Shown: positions 1 through 11,745 of the stretch, in pieces | Numbering within the stretch: the stretch's first letter is position 1 | How the letters are laid out: each line of letters begins with the position of its first letter | Assembly (NCBI GenBank): GCA_019279435.1 | Contig: JAAALK010000289.1 | Location: forward strand, 47,433,164-47,497,163 | Reading direction: 5' to 3' | Length of the DNA stretch: 64,000 bases | Source: Zizania palustris | Lineage: Eukaryota; Streptophyta; Magnoliopsida; Poales; Poaceae | Position numbers and translations under genes: made by a program | The notes under the pieces: generated by a model | Told to the model about the DNA's origin: nothing | The model's input: only the letters and a program-made list of their open reading frames with translations | Database searches by the model: none

Positions 1-1048
1 ATTCATGAAATCGTGTCAGCTCAACTCTTTTTAATTTATCTGAAACATTAATGTGCATGATGTTTTCTTTTCAAAATCATGCTCACTGCTCAATCTTGTA
101 TCTAGCATGTTTAGGCAGGACTGCTTTAGCTAGCTTTTATCTGCTTGATAGCAAGACCCTTTTCTCTGGATGCTAATTTGTGCACCTTGACAAATTGTTC
201 TACATATTCATAGATAGTCATAAAGTGCTACACAATTTGTTTACTTCAATCAAAAATTGCAAAAATCCATGTTTTGCATGCTTCAAAGTAAAAGATCCAG
301 GCGGGTTTTTTTTGTCACACTACTCTATTCTAGACTGCTTACCATTGCACATTAGTCTGAACTGGAATGGTGTAGTGTCTGCCAAAATCATTGCCTTAAG
401 CTTCTGTTGGCTTTCATGCCTAGGCTTGGCCTGATTGGAAAGTATAAGGTGGACAAACAAATAACCCCTGGCATTAAGAAAAGAACAACAAAATTCATTG
501 ATCATCAAGTTTGCTTTCATAGCTCCATTTGAACTGGACTTGTCTGTCTAGAGTAGAAATTGACTAGCTTTACGCAGTCCCAACTTTTACTTGTCTAGTT
601 ATCTTGACTGAGTAGTGATGCTTTTATTTCAAAACTGATAAAATCACATGTTGTCATCATGTTTTTAGAGACTGTTAAATTGAGCTGAGCACATGATCAT
701 TGGTATTACTGTTGGCATGTTTTTGCTTTATATGTCTTTGCAATTCTGCTCATTTCCAAGCAATGCATTTTTTCCATGCTCTTTGATGCTTGCATTGTCA
801 AAGGGGGAGAAATTTTCGAGTTCTCTGTTGCAAGGGGGACAATTAAATAACTCAGGGGGAGTTTTTAACTTGAAAAAGTGGAGATTTGCCGAAGGGGCCT
901 TTACTCTTTTGAAAAGGGGGAGGAAATTTCTTTTATCAAGTGACATGATTTGGCTCGTTTCTGAGTTTTTATGGTCACTTGTGTGCTGAAATTCTTTAAA
1001 TTTTCTTGAACTTGAATTTGGTTGTCAATGCACTCATCAAGGGGAGAT
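1..1048 (+). mobile_element. 3' internal region of a Copia (SIRE/Maximus-like) LTR retrotransposon
   Basis: No coding region of the pol type is visible. The stretch carries several G-rich purine tracts around 800-930 and ends in a polypurine tract at about 1039-1047, directly before a long LTR. Long non-coding or env-like DNA with repeated GGGGGAG tracts before the 3' LTR is typical of SIRE/Maximus Copia elements. The pol genes would lie left of the window. The lineage is inferred from layout only. Confidence 0.5.
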
Positions 1049-3038
1049 TGAGAAACCAAGGGTTGGTTTCGGTGTTTGTGATGAGTGATTGACAGGCTTT
1101 TACCCTCTGGTTCGGAGGTTGTACCTCCGAAGGTGTTCGGAGGCTGTATCACCGAAGGGTTCGGTGGTTTGGTTGCTGCAGCTGTTGTTGTGGAGTGTGC
1201 CTGTCGGAGGGGTCCGACAGTACACGATGACTGGGTTTGTACCGAAGGTCTCGGTACTTTGTCCGGTACACCGGAGTGTGTGCCGAAGGTTGCTAACCCG
1301 GAGAGGTCTCCGGAGTACTGGATACACTTGTCTGTTTGTCTGTGGTGCGCAGGGGGGCGCGGAGGCGACGGACGGTTCGCGGCAGGTGAACCTGGGTCAA
1401 GCGGGATGCTTGATGCCAGGGGAGCGGGGAGCTCCGTCACAGTGGCTGCGAAGGGGTCTGGGTCGGTCCTCGGGTCGAGGTGCACCAGGAGAAGGCAGTA
1501 AGTGCGGAGCGTGGCTCCGGGTGAAGGTACTCCGAGACAAAGTCCTTGGAGGCGAGGCACTTCGAAGGGTACTCCGGATGGAGTGACTTCGGAGTATGGT
1601 GGATCAAGTCCTCTGCGGAGGCAAGGCGTTCGAAGTGTGCTCCGGAGGGAGACATTCGAAGGTACCCGACGAAGGTCTCAGAAGTCGAGGTGCATCGAAG
1701 GCATGGTCCGGGTGAGTCTCGTCGAGGAGTGTGCTCGGGGAGAGACACTGCGACGAAGGGCTCATGGAATGCTTCATGCGGAGGCCTTGGACGAAGGAGG
1801 GACTTCGAAGGGTGGTACTCCGAAGGTGGGGCTTCGGAGTGAGGATGGCTTCGGAGCGAGGCTAGCTCCGGAGCAAGGTTGACTTGTGGTACTTCGGCCA
1901 TGCATGGCTTCGGTACACGGACTGACGGAGTTCGAGCTGGGAGTAGCTACGAAGCCGTGGTGGTCCACTCCGAGGGTGTTGGTGCGAAGGCCCAAGGGCT
2001 TTGACGGCTTCGGCTCAAAACTGTCAGTGTATCAGAGGTTAACTTCGGTGAAGCGAAGGCCATCAGGCTCAAGGCTTCTCACCGAAGCTACCGCACCCCT
2101 CGTGTGCGAAGGGGGGCTTCAGAAAGGTCAAAGACTGCAAAGGCTGACGTTGTCTGCTCTGCAAAAAGCTGACGCTGTCCCCTCTGCAAAGCTGACAGAG
2201 AAGCCTCCAGAATAAAGTTGACTACCTTTTGTACCCCTCTGTTCTGTAGAGACAAAACTGGTGTAAACCCTAGGGGTAAAGTAGTCAATTCACTTGGGTG
2301 AACAGTGGCTATAAATATGGGGGCTGGGTAGGTAACATTTAACACTTTGAGCATTTACTATTGAGCTCCTGTACTAGCCTCCACTCTGTATTCATCCAGT
2401 GAGATCAATTTTACTGTGTTCCTTGTTCAAGCGGCGAAGCCCTGCTTCTGTGTTGTCTTTCTGCTTGAACTTGTTTAGCATACCTCGCTAGTTGTAGTGC
2501 ACCGAAGCCTGTCTAGGCGAAGGGTGTTTTGTGCGAAGTGTGTTTTTCAGTGCGCGTTCGCTCTGTGTAACAGGAGGCTAGACCTCGCAGTTTACTAGCG
2601 AAGCCCTGATCGAAGCCCTGTTTTTCTTCCTGTGTCGTAGCCCTTAGCGGAGTCCTCATAGTGTGCGTTTAGACCTTCGCAGTACGAAGCCCAGCACCAG
2701 TTGATGTCGCTAAGTATTGGGTCGAAGTCCTCAGAGGGTAGTCCACTCTTGCGAAGGGTGAAGTGCGAAGCCTGCTCAAAGCACCCTGTGTGCGGAGCCT
2801 GCACTGACTTAGCAGAGTTGTTTCCGGGGTTGTGGGTGGAGCGAAGTCTGCTTGGCTTCGGACTTTTACTCCTTGCGAAGCCTGTGTTCGGAGCCGTCAA
2901 ATACCTCCGAACCAAACCTTCGAAGGTTGGTGTTCGAAGCCTGTTCCGCAGTAGACAGAATTAAACCGAAGGCTGTTTTTAGCCCAAGTTTTTAAAAGCT
3001 CCCATTCACCCCCTCTGGTCACCGTTTCCGGTCCAACA
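1049..3038 (+). mobile_element. 3' LTR of the Copia element
   Basis: The segment starts with TG after a polypurine tract and ends in CCGGTCCAACA, after which minus-strand LINE sequence begins abruptly. It holds a TATA box in GGCTATAAATATGG near 2309-2322, as expected at the U3/R border. It is very rich in short CCGAAG and TTCGGAG motifs (1100-2110 and 2440-2970), which create spurious open frames on both strands. The matching 5' LTR is outside the window, so the target duplication cannot be tested. Confidence 0.6.
2309..2322 (+). promoter_or_regulatory. LTR TATA box
   Basis: CTATAAATA lies about 730 bp before the LTR end. It is the likely core promoter of the Copia LTR; in the 3' LTR it could drive read-out into flanking DNA. 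Confidence 0.45.
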
Positions 3039-3287
3039 ATTTTCCACACTTCCTATGCGTTAAAAGGACTATCTAGTTCTGCAATATCTAAGGATGAAAG
3101 TCCAAGTGCTCCAAAATTAAGTACAATTTCATCCTGAATAGTGGCCACCAACATTTCAGCAAAATATTTATGAGAGATATCCTCCAAATCATGTTGAGTG
3201 ACTGCCACTTCACCTCCATGTTGAAGCCTTGTAATGAGTAGTTTACGCCTACAAGCTTTGACTTTGAGATGGAAGAAGGTCATATTG
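3039..3287 (-). pseudogene. L1-type LINE ORF2 fragment (between endonuclease and reverse transcriptase)
   Basis: Read on the minus strand, an open segment of about 80 codons contains FFHLKVKACRRKLL, then a stretch of the kind QHDLEDISHKYFAEML. That is the linker region of plant L1 ORF2 just before the RT core. It is cut on one side by the Copia LTR at 3038 and on the other by the solo LTR at 3288. The same LINE continues at 6648-7604 and 8528-8860, so three pieces of one old element are spread by later insertions. Confidence 0.65.
3283..3287. repeat. Target-site duplication TATTG (left), pairs with 6648-6652
   Basis: TATTG occurs directly outside both ends of the 3360-bp solo LTR, the 5-bp length expected for LTR retrotransposon integration. 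Confidence 0.8.
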
Positions 3288-6200
3288 TGTAACACCCCAA
3301 ATTTTCAAAACAATAAAAATATTATTAAATTCAATTTCTTGGAATTATTATTTCAGAAAATACTTTTAATTCCCTTTTATACCCTTTTGAACTACAACAT
3401 AGAGTAGATGACCAAACTAGGAGGTGAAACTTTTTGTATATGATCCTAAGACCAAAATATAATTTTGGGAATTTTTATAAATTTTGATCAACCTTGGAAG
3501 TAGCCCTAATATTTTAATCTAATTTCTGGAATTATTTTTATTCAGAAATGTTTTAAAACAGTATTGGGCTCCCCTCCCTCCCTTCTGTCTCTCCCGGCCG
3601 GCCCAGCCCGTTACCCCGCGCGCCTCTGGCTGACAAGCCGACCCCACCTGTCGGCGCCAACTTCCTCCCCTCGCGCGCGCACCCGACACCGCGGTCCCAC
3701 CCGTCAGCCGCCTCCCCCGCTCGTCCGCGCTCGCTGGCCAGTGGACCCCACTCGTCAGTCCCGTCGTCAACCTCGCGCCACCGCCCCCAAATCGCGCCGG
3801 CCGACGACCTCGCCCTCGGATTCGCCTCGCCGGCCCGTCCCCCATTAAATTACCGCCATTACTCGGTCCCCCGCGTCGCGTCGACCGTTTCCCCCCGTTA
3901 AAACACGCCTTTAAGCCACGGGATCACCGCTGCCGTGCATGGCCGAGCCCTCGCCGGCGAATAAAACCTCCCCTCGGCTTTCCTTGCATGCGAGCCCCCC
4001 TCCGGTGTCCTATTTAAACCCCCGGCCTACGCCGCGTCCGACCCCCACGCTCAATCGCCTCGAGAACGAACAGAGCGCCCGCACTTCACCTTTTTGCGCA
4101 CTCCCTCTGTTTCGCCTCCGGCCACCGCTCGCCGTCGCCTCGGACCGTCCCCGTCCGTGCCTTCGCCACCATCGTGACCGCCGAGACCTCCCCAACGCCG
4201 GCCACCACTCCGTCGACGACGACCCTCGCCGGATCGCCGTCGCCGCCAAGAACCCGAACACCTCCACCGCCTCCGCTCGTCGCCGGCCTCGCTCCGTCGA
4301 CCTTTTCTCACCGCCGAGGTACCCTCGTGATCCCCGTAGCACCCTCGTTCCGTTTTAGGCCTTAGACTAGGTCGCCGTCGCTCGCCGTCGTCGGAGAAGA
4401 TGACCGGCACGGGTCGAGTACCCGTGCCGTGTCGGATTCACGCACGACCGTGCGATCTGGATCCGACGGTGATGGTTAATCCCCGCGTGCGGTTTAATCT
4501 GATCCGTTAGATCTCGGCAAAGGGGTACATTTTAATCCCGTGCGTCCGTTGGTTTTACAACCCCGCGTTTAATCTCGTGCGTCCACGTGGTACCCCTTCG
4601 AACGTTTTAATCCTGGCCGTCCGTAGTCACTTACGCACCCCGCCTCGCCCTCGCGCGTCGGATCTGGATCCGACGGTCTAGATCGACCCGGCGCACGCGC
4701 ATAGTGCGCGGGTTCACCGTGGGCCTGGCTCACCGTGGACCCGAGGGATTTAAAATTTGAAAATAAATTCTAGAAACGCTTTTAAACTTGTAAAATTCAT
4801 ATCTAATGCATTTGAACTCTAAAAATTACCATTCCAACTTCAGAAAATTCATAAAATTATTCTCTACATGTTTATGCAATAAAAACAGTAGGTTTACATT
4901 GAACATTTCATGATTATTTAAATGAATGTTTAAATGCCCTTAGGTTAAAAATGTAAAATTTAATTATTTAAATTCCAGTAAAGTTTATATTTATTTATCT
5001 CCTGTTGACATGGATAAATCACTAGGTTTCCTATGGAACCTTCAATTCTAAATTTTGTTAAAGGACTTAAAATTGAAAATAAACCCTTTTAGAACCCCTC
5101 TCTAAAAAGGACAACTCTTTAATTCCTTTAAAATATATTTATGAAATAAACCACAGAACTTTAACCATAGAACTTATTTTATTTATAATCAAACCAACTT
5201 TAACTTATGTGTTTATAATGCAATGTTATATTGTTTGATTGAATGTTGCATTCTTTTCATTTTACTTTACTATATCAAAAAGACCACGACGTCGCCGAGG
5301 AGCCGGAGTACTTCCCCGAAGTCCCTCCCTCTCCCTTTGCTGAACAAGGCAAGTCACCAAACTATTCTTTTGAACATATTGAACCCATGTTGGAATTGAC
5401 TATCGCTAAAACACATAGGTTATATATGCATTAGTCAAATGAACCCTTACATTATATTTATTTAGGATCCCCCGACCTTGATGTGCAACCCAAGCCATGC
5501 TATCTCACCTAACCTCCTTGTCACCATATGATCAATGATATTAGCTAGTGTCCAATGTATTGACACGGCCGCTATAGGATAAAAATGAGTCGTAGCAAAA
5601 TGGTTCTATTATATGATCCCCGTTACTTCTTATCCTTGGAAATTCCGTTGGTGATGAGTCATGGTTGTGAGTGTATGCATGGTGGGTTCCGGGTGCAAGC
5701 TAGGGCATTGGTCGGTAGCACCAGGGGCACTATAAGGACCGGTCTGAGGGATCCGTTGCAATACACTTACGTACTAACCACAAGTCTAGTGGGTAAGTCC
5801 TAACTAAGGTATGGGTTGTTCCAAACCGAGGCCACCATTTGGAGATGGGTCAAGTTGCACCTGCGGGTGACTTGTACCAATGTGGCGCAAAAGGGGGTGC
5901 GACGTTAGCCGGGATGCGGCCCAGCGCGCCGGCGAAACCTAGAGCGGGTGGTTATCGCTTGGAACATCTCATATTGAGGTTTTGGCACGAGTTCCCGTGA
6001 AATGGGTCATCTCGTTGGGATGAGTGCGTGCCTTGTGGGTACAGTAGTACACCTCTGATCAGAGTCTTAAATCTTTTCGAAAAGCCGAGCCCACGGTCAA
6101 GGGCGGGTTGCGTGACATCCCCCAGTTAGTTTACTTTGAATATGAATGTGCATGATGGATTGACATGTAAGGACCGTTGTGCGAGGAGGTAAAACGTACT

Positions 6201-6647
6201 CCTCGAGTTAGTTGATGGAGATGATGCTCATGTTTACTTTCCGCATGATTAAAATATGATCACACTAAATGCCATAACTGCAACTGCATTATTCTGCAAT
6301 GTTAGCCATTATCCTTCCTTGTTTATTATCCTGCATTATTATTTGCATTTGCGGTGGCTTGTTGAGTACTTTTTGTACTCATACCCGTTGGACCCCACAG
6401 AGGATGCTTACTTTGAAGACGGTCTGGAGTAGCGACCCAGTCGAGAAGAAAGATCCTGAAGAAGACGTTCGTCATGCCGCTGTTTAATTATTTTATTACT
6501 GTTTTCATTAAAACAATGTTGTAATAAATATGGTCTGCGTACCATGGATATTGCCGTATGTACGTTGTCGCATGATGAACCTCTTGTATTATTGTTTTTC
6601 TGATGAAATTCAATAATGTCCCGATTTGTTTAAATCGGGGCGCTACA
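3288..6647. mobile_element. Solo LTR of a Ty3/gypsy-type retrotransposon (3360 bp)
   Basis: The ends are TGTAACACCCC and GGGGCGCTACA, an inverted TG..CA pair. The flanks are a perfect 5-bp direct repeat TATTG at 3283-3287 and 6648-6652, and both flanks are the same LINE. No gag or pol is present, so this is a solo LTR left by LTR-LTR recombination. The 3560-4360 part is GC-rich and yields long but meaningless frames. A TATA-like TATTTAAACC lies near 4011. Assignment to gypsy rests on the end sequences and length, not on coding sequence. Confidence 0.8.
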
Positions 6648-7604
6648 TATTGGCATCACCTTCATGGAGAAACCTGATGTGTGCTCATTGGCGCACCCTC
6701 AACCTTTCAAGAGTCGTAAGAGATAAACACCTTCCTTTCAAGGCAACCCGCACCTCCTCTCTTCAGTTGAGAGACATCAATTTTCTTAGGCCACGTCCAA
6801 CCGTAAAATAATTTTAGTTGCTACTTTAAGCCGAAGACATAAAGAACTAATAGTTTTTTGACCCCCACTTCGATAGTATCCTTGCAAGCCTTGCCATTTT
6901 CATGTATAGTGATATAAAAGGACTAGAAGTTGTGACCTCCTCCTGCCAAGTCTCTTGGACAACCTCTAGGAATCCCTCCATCTTGGTCCAACAAGTCTCA
7001 AAGCAAAATTTTCGCGGCTGCCCACGCGTCCCCGCATGTCAAAACCAAACGGCAATAATCTGAGCCTGAGGATCTTAGGGCTTGCAAATGGGAATCCGGG
7101 AGCAAGTCTTCCTATTCTGTGATACAAAAATTCTATCCAATTTAACCAAGGTGGGTATCTCTTGCTCATTGCTCCAAGTGAAGCAACATCCAAACAGATA
7201 AAGCTCATATAGTTCCAAATGATTTAACGAGTTTCTGAAGGCATTCATTAACCGACGGTTGATTCTATTGTTATTCTTATCACCCGTTGAACATATCAAG
7301 TTAAAATCCCCAAACACCATCCATGGTCCTAAGTAGTTGTTCCTGATTGCCGCTAATTCCTCAAGGGACAACCTCTTGTCATCATCCTCATGTGGCCCAT
7401 AAATAGATGTAAGCAACCAAGAGTTGTCGCAAATGTAATCATTGAGTTGAACTGAAATAGACCAACTTCATGTGTGCCATATGGTTCCCTTAAAATAAGT
7501 TCCCTTCCAAGCTATGAGGATAATGCCTCGAGTCCCTTCGAAAGGCAGGTAAGCAAAACAATCAAAAACAGCCCCGCAAATCTCGACCACTATTGAAGTA
7601 GTTA
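6648..7604 (-). pseudogene. L1-type LINE ORF2 endonuclease fragment
   Basis: The minus strand encodes an apurinic endonuclease-like segment with LTSIYGPHEDDDK, then PWMVFGDFNLICS and TWSNEQEIPTLVKLDRIFVS. GDFNL and the LDR segment are hallmarks of the LINE endonuclease. After a frame change it goes on with ETCWTKMEGFLEVVQETW near 6950-7000. Stops and frameshifts show it is dead. It joins the 3039-3287 piece once the solo LTR is removed. Confidence 0.8.
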
Positions 7605-8527
7605 CTGTTGGGGCATAGGGGAGCTACGCTAGCCAGGAATTTCAAAAATTTCACCCCAAACCCTGGAACCATGCGCGTGAGGGATCATTACCTTCTAACG
7701 CGAGACACGCTAGTGCAGCGGAAGAAAATGTTGGGGAAGCGCGTCCTCGCTTATCCTCTTCTTGATCCACCCGTTCTCCAGCGATCCAATCAACGAAGTC
7801 TGGCGATGTCCACGTTAAGAAGCCCACGAGCACCTCTATTCGAGCAGCGTCTCTACGGAGTCCACACGTATAGGGAAGGATTGCTCCCATGCCAGCGTAC
7901 TAGTGCCGCTCATGAGAACCGGGGGAAATCATAATCTCAACTCTTGAGATCAAGAAGGAAGGGAGAGGAGAAGTGTGGAGGCTAGGGTGGATCAATTGGG
8001 GCTTTAAAAAACTCATATCCACGACCTCCTCCTCCCCCTATTTATAATGCCAAGGTGTGGGTCTTTAACCATAATTAAATCCCTAATAGATCCAATTTGT
8101 TACGTCCTAATCAGAACTTCTGATACCCCTATTGGAACTTCCGATCATGACTTTCGATCTGCAATCCAGAACACATCGGAACTTCTGATACCCTCATCGG
8201 AACTTCCGATCAATTGATTCCAAATCGTAACTTTCAGTTTTAACTCTGTCTCTAAATCAGAAATAATCAGAACTTCCGATTCCAAATTGAAACTTCTGAT
8301 CAACCAATTCCAAATCGGAACTTCCGGTTTGAACTCGTTGTCTCTAAATTAGAAATAATCGGAACTTCCGATTCCAAATCAAAACTTCCGATTTGAGCTC
8401 TCGGTTTCTCAAATCATATATTATCGAAACTTCCGATACCATATCAGAACTTCTGATTTGAGCTATCGGTTTCTAATTCAGAAAATAATCAGAACTTCTG
8501 ATTCCAAATTAGAACTTCCGATCATTC
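7605..8527. mobile_element. Insertion in the LINE with arrays of a near-palindromic ATCGGAACTTCCGAT motif
   Basis: This block interrupts the LINE endonuclease. It begins TGTTGGGGCATAGG and from about 8100 to 8525 carries roughly twenty diverged copies of (T/A)CGGAACTTCCGAT, almost a palindrome. It could be a solo LTR or LTR fragment (TG..CA), but no matching target duplication was found, so the borders are approximate. No coding capacity is seen. Confidence 0.4.
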
Positions 8528-8860
8528 GAGAATTTTCTTGGGCACAATTCCTTCAGTTACCACTGCTAGCTTCGTTTCTTGCAAACACATCATCTTGGTA
8601 GCGTGATCGCGATTATGCTCATGTTGCACGACGGTGATGAGTGGCCATCGCCGATGGGTTACATGTTGAAGTAGGCTGACTGCTTCGGCTCTTGTAGGTC
8701 GGTATGCTGGCTGCTCAGCATCTTCAGCATCATCGTCCATGGCAGGTTGGTCCTTCCGAAATCACGTAATGGCATAAAAGATAAGTCTGAGCATGACTCC
8801 ACTTTAATAAACTTTAATAAGGGAAGGATGACGAGGACATCACTCCTATAATACATATGA
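8528..8860 (-). pseudogene. L1-type LINE ORF2, start of the endonuclease domain
   Basis: The minus strand contains MMCLQETKL, matching the conserved CLQETKL near the N-terminus of the LINE endonuclease. It is the upstream continuation of the piece at 6648-7604. Reading is broken by stops and frame changes. Confidence 0.55.
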
Positions 8861-11340
8861 TGTCTCTTAAATTATTATGTAAGATATATTCCCTAAAGCT
8901 TGATAACGACAATTAAATATATAAGTGAGCTTGTTTTTAAATACCTCTTTATGTGACTTTGACAATAAATTACTACCTAATGATGATATTATTATTAAAG
9001 ACCATGAAGAGACCAAGAAGTACATATAGATAAGCAAATAGGTGGAGAAAACTAGTAAAGATGTCCAAGTCAGATTGGATGTCTAACCCACCTCGAGCTT
9101 GAATCCATCTCAAATTCCAAGAGCAATGTACACTAAAATTGTTGCTAAAGGACACCATCGTCGTCTGGGCATAAGACACCACCACCTGCCAGAGCGGCCA
9201 CTGCTAGGCTATAGGACATCGTTGCTTGGGCATCATACGCCACTCTAGCCTGAGCGCTCACCGCTAGGTCGCAACCTAAAAGTCGTTATCGTCGCTCGGG
9301 TGATACTATCGAGTCGAGCCGAGCCTGAATTTTGGCTCATCGGGCCGTCTGAGATGTGCCTGGCTCGACTCGTTAAAAGGCAGCTTGACCGAGTCGACTC
9401 GACTCAGCTCATTGCCAGCCCTATCGTTGGGGGTGGTAGAGAGGCCAAACTGCCAAAGTTTGAACACAATGGAAATTATACCCATTTATCAGTGAGTTAA
9501 AAACCTTATTAGGATCATGTATGTTTTAAATTTTATACCCACTGATGAATGGGTATGGGTATTGATAATCCATACCTATTTTATTTGTTTACACGTTTAA
9601 ATAGAGTATATAAAGAAACCCTAGATATTTAATCCCTTCCCTCTTTGGCTATCTCCACTCTCAACCCTCTCTCTAGCCGCCTCTCCTCTCCACACTCTCA
9701 TCAATAGCAGCCTCCTCCTCTCCACCCTCTCACTGGTTGTCCCCTCTCCACCCTTGCGCCCGTGTCGTCCGCCACCAACTAGTCCCACGCATTGACGGTG
9801 CCCCCTGTACGCCGATAGACCCACGCACTGGTGGTCCCAACTCCTAAGCCCATGGTCCCTACTCCCAAGCAAGCACCGCCAGCCCACATTGGCGGCCCCC
9901 GCACCAATCCCCCATGTCGGCAGCCTCCCACGCACTAGCGGTTTCTCCTCCCAAACAAGCGGCCCCTCAAGACCAAGGCAGTGGGTCTAGCGCCAGCAGC
10001 CCCCACCCATGACCCGTACCTCCCTAGTTGCCTAGATTTTCTTCTCTTCATTGGTAATCGGTATACCCACCGGTATCAGATATGGACACGGGTTTTTTAC
10101 CCATCACGAGTAACATGTATGGGTATTTTTTTGTATGTATGGGTATACACTACTTGTACCTATGGCACCCGATTGTCATTGATGAGTTTGATTGTTGTAT
10201 CTATAAGTCAGCTTGCTTGATTTCTCTTATGTTTCGTTAAAAAGTTTTCTTACACATTTTTTTATTTTTTCTAATTGAAGATAAAGCTGCGGTTAATACT
10301 CCCTTCGACGGTTGTTTTAAACTTATGCACAAAGAATTAAGAAAAATAAACTCAAACAATTTTATTATCCATCATTTATTCTGTTTTGGAAATGACAAAT
10401 TAATTATTTATAAGAGGTTAGCATTTAATTGACATGGAAAAATACCAAAATTTCTTAAAAAAGCAAATATTTGGGGAAAAAGAAGGATAAAACAAAATAT
10501 ATAAATTATTAGAGGAAGAAGATACGATGTTTTACGTGGAGGATATGAAATATACTTTTGCGATCTAAAATGCCTAACACAATATTATTTCCATTTCATA
10601 ATATTATAACCTAAGACTGGATTTGACACTTACAACAAATTTGTACCATAACATTTTCTACGTCACTGACATGTTTTTTATACTATGAAATATCAATTTT
10701 AATTCTAGATTGTAATATCATAGGACGAAGGAAGAATCATGTTGCAATTATGTGGCATGGATACTACTCTTTCAAATTAAATATACTATTTTTTGGTTTG
10801 CTAGTTGTCCATTGGGTAGAACATTATTATTTTATATTTTTTATTTTGCTAAGAGTTTCATCTCTAATACTATACATTGTAACATTTTTTCTAAAAAATA
10901 ATTTTGCCACGTATCAATATACTACTAGTTCCATAATACCTCAAATTGTGTATGCTCTTAGTGAGCTTGTCCAGTATTGGATTCATAACAATTGTATTAT
11001 TTATGAAATTCAACTTCTTGTTTATCTCAGAATTAGACACTACGATAGTTTATAATCCTCTAAATCGCTGTCGACTAGTTAACTATTTTAATACACTTAT
11101 CAATATAATATGCTAATTCAATAATATTTCTGTCTTATCACGATTTTAATGTCGCCGTAGACAAAATTAGCGTGCTCTTTTTTATGTAATATATTATCAC
11201 ATTATCTTTTATTTTATTTAATTACTATTTATGATATAGGAATTACTTGTAATATTGTACTGTTACTAGTTAATATTCCACCTAATTCTACCAATTTTAA
11301 TCCAAGAGTTAGCTACTGCTGGAAAAATACGAAAAACTTT
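8861..11340. other. Intergenic, AT-rich, with degenerate transposon motifs
   Basis: No gene was recognised. At 9299-9420 there are repeats of CGAGTCGAGCC and GGCTCGACTCG in both orientations, like hAT subterminal regions. At 9475-9570 and 10055-10160 the motif GGGTATGGGTA and its complement recur, suggesting a second degenerate element around a GC-rich 9640-9990 core. From about 10200 to 11340 the DNA is AT-rich and without clear features. Confidence 0.3.
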
Positions 11341-11352
11341 TCCTTTTTATTT

Positions 11353-11360
11353 TGACGTCA
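11353..11360. promoter_or_regulatory. TGACGTCA palindrome upstream of the GATA gene
   Basis: A perfect 8-bp palindrome TGACGTCA, the classical bZIP (TGA/CRE-type) core, lies about 385 bp before the GATA start codon. Just downstream the composition turns into CT/CA-rich leader-like sequence (11390-11460). A possible leader intron (donor GAG|GTAAAG near 11566, acceptor near 11670) would place it close to the transcription start. Function is inferred from the motif only. Confidence 0.35.
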
Positions 11361-11745
11361 CTAGAGCGAAAAAAAAAAGAGAAAAAAAACCATCCACACA
11401 TGAACATTCCACAACCACAAGCCCCCTCTCTCCCCTCTGCTTCTGCTTCTGACACGCCTGCGGCCTGCCCGCAAACTCGTCACCGCCGCCGTGCGGCCAC
11501 ATCTCGCTCGCCCGCCCGCCGCCGTCCATGCGACGGGCGACGGCGGAGGGGGCGGAAGGAGGAGAGGTAAAGTATCCATCAATCTCTCTGCTTTCGGTGG
11601 GTGGGTTGGGTTGAATTACTTGCATCTCTGCAACCCGACAGTCTAAAGATAGCATTTTTATTCCGGAGCAGCCACCAAGTTAGCCGGCGGCGAGGGTGGC
11701 AGGGAGCTGGAACCCCACCTCGTGCACGTCCTATCGCTCCATTCT

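Noticed and set aside
1085..1901. Frames of 98-219 aa on both strands near 0.9-1.9 kb
   Set aside because: They result from repeated CCGAAG/TTCGGAG words in the Copia LTR; no domain or codon bias.
3564..4410. Several GC-rich frames (up to 139 aa) on both strands
   Set aside because: They lie inside a solo LTR proven by its ends and a perfect 5-bp duplication, and show only proline/arginine/serine-rich noise.
8095..8527. CRISPR-like array of short palindromic repeats
   Set aside because: Spacing is irregular, repeats are diverged, there are no uniform spacers or cas genes, and the genome is a plant.
11722..11745. Longer N-terminus of the GATA protein starting at 11722
   Set aside because: The codon there is GTG, not ATG; the first ATG in frame is 11746.
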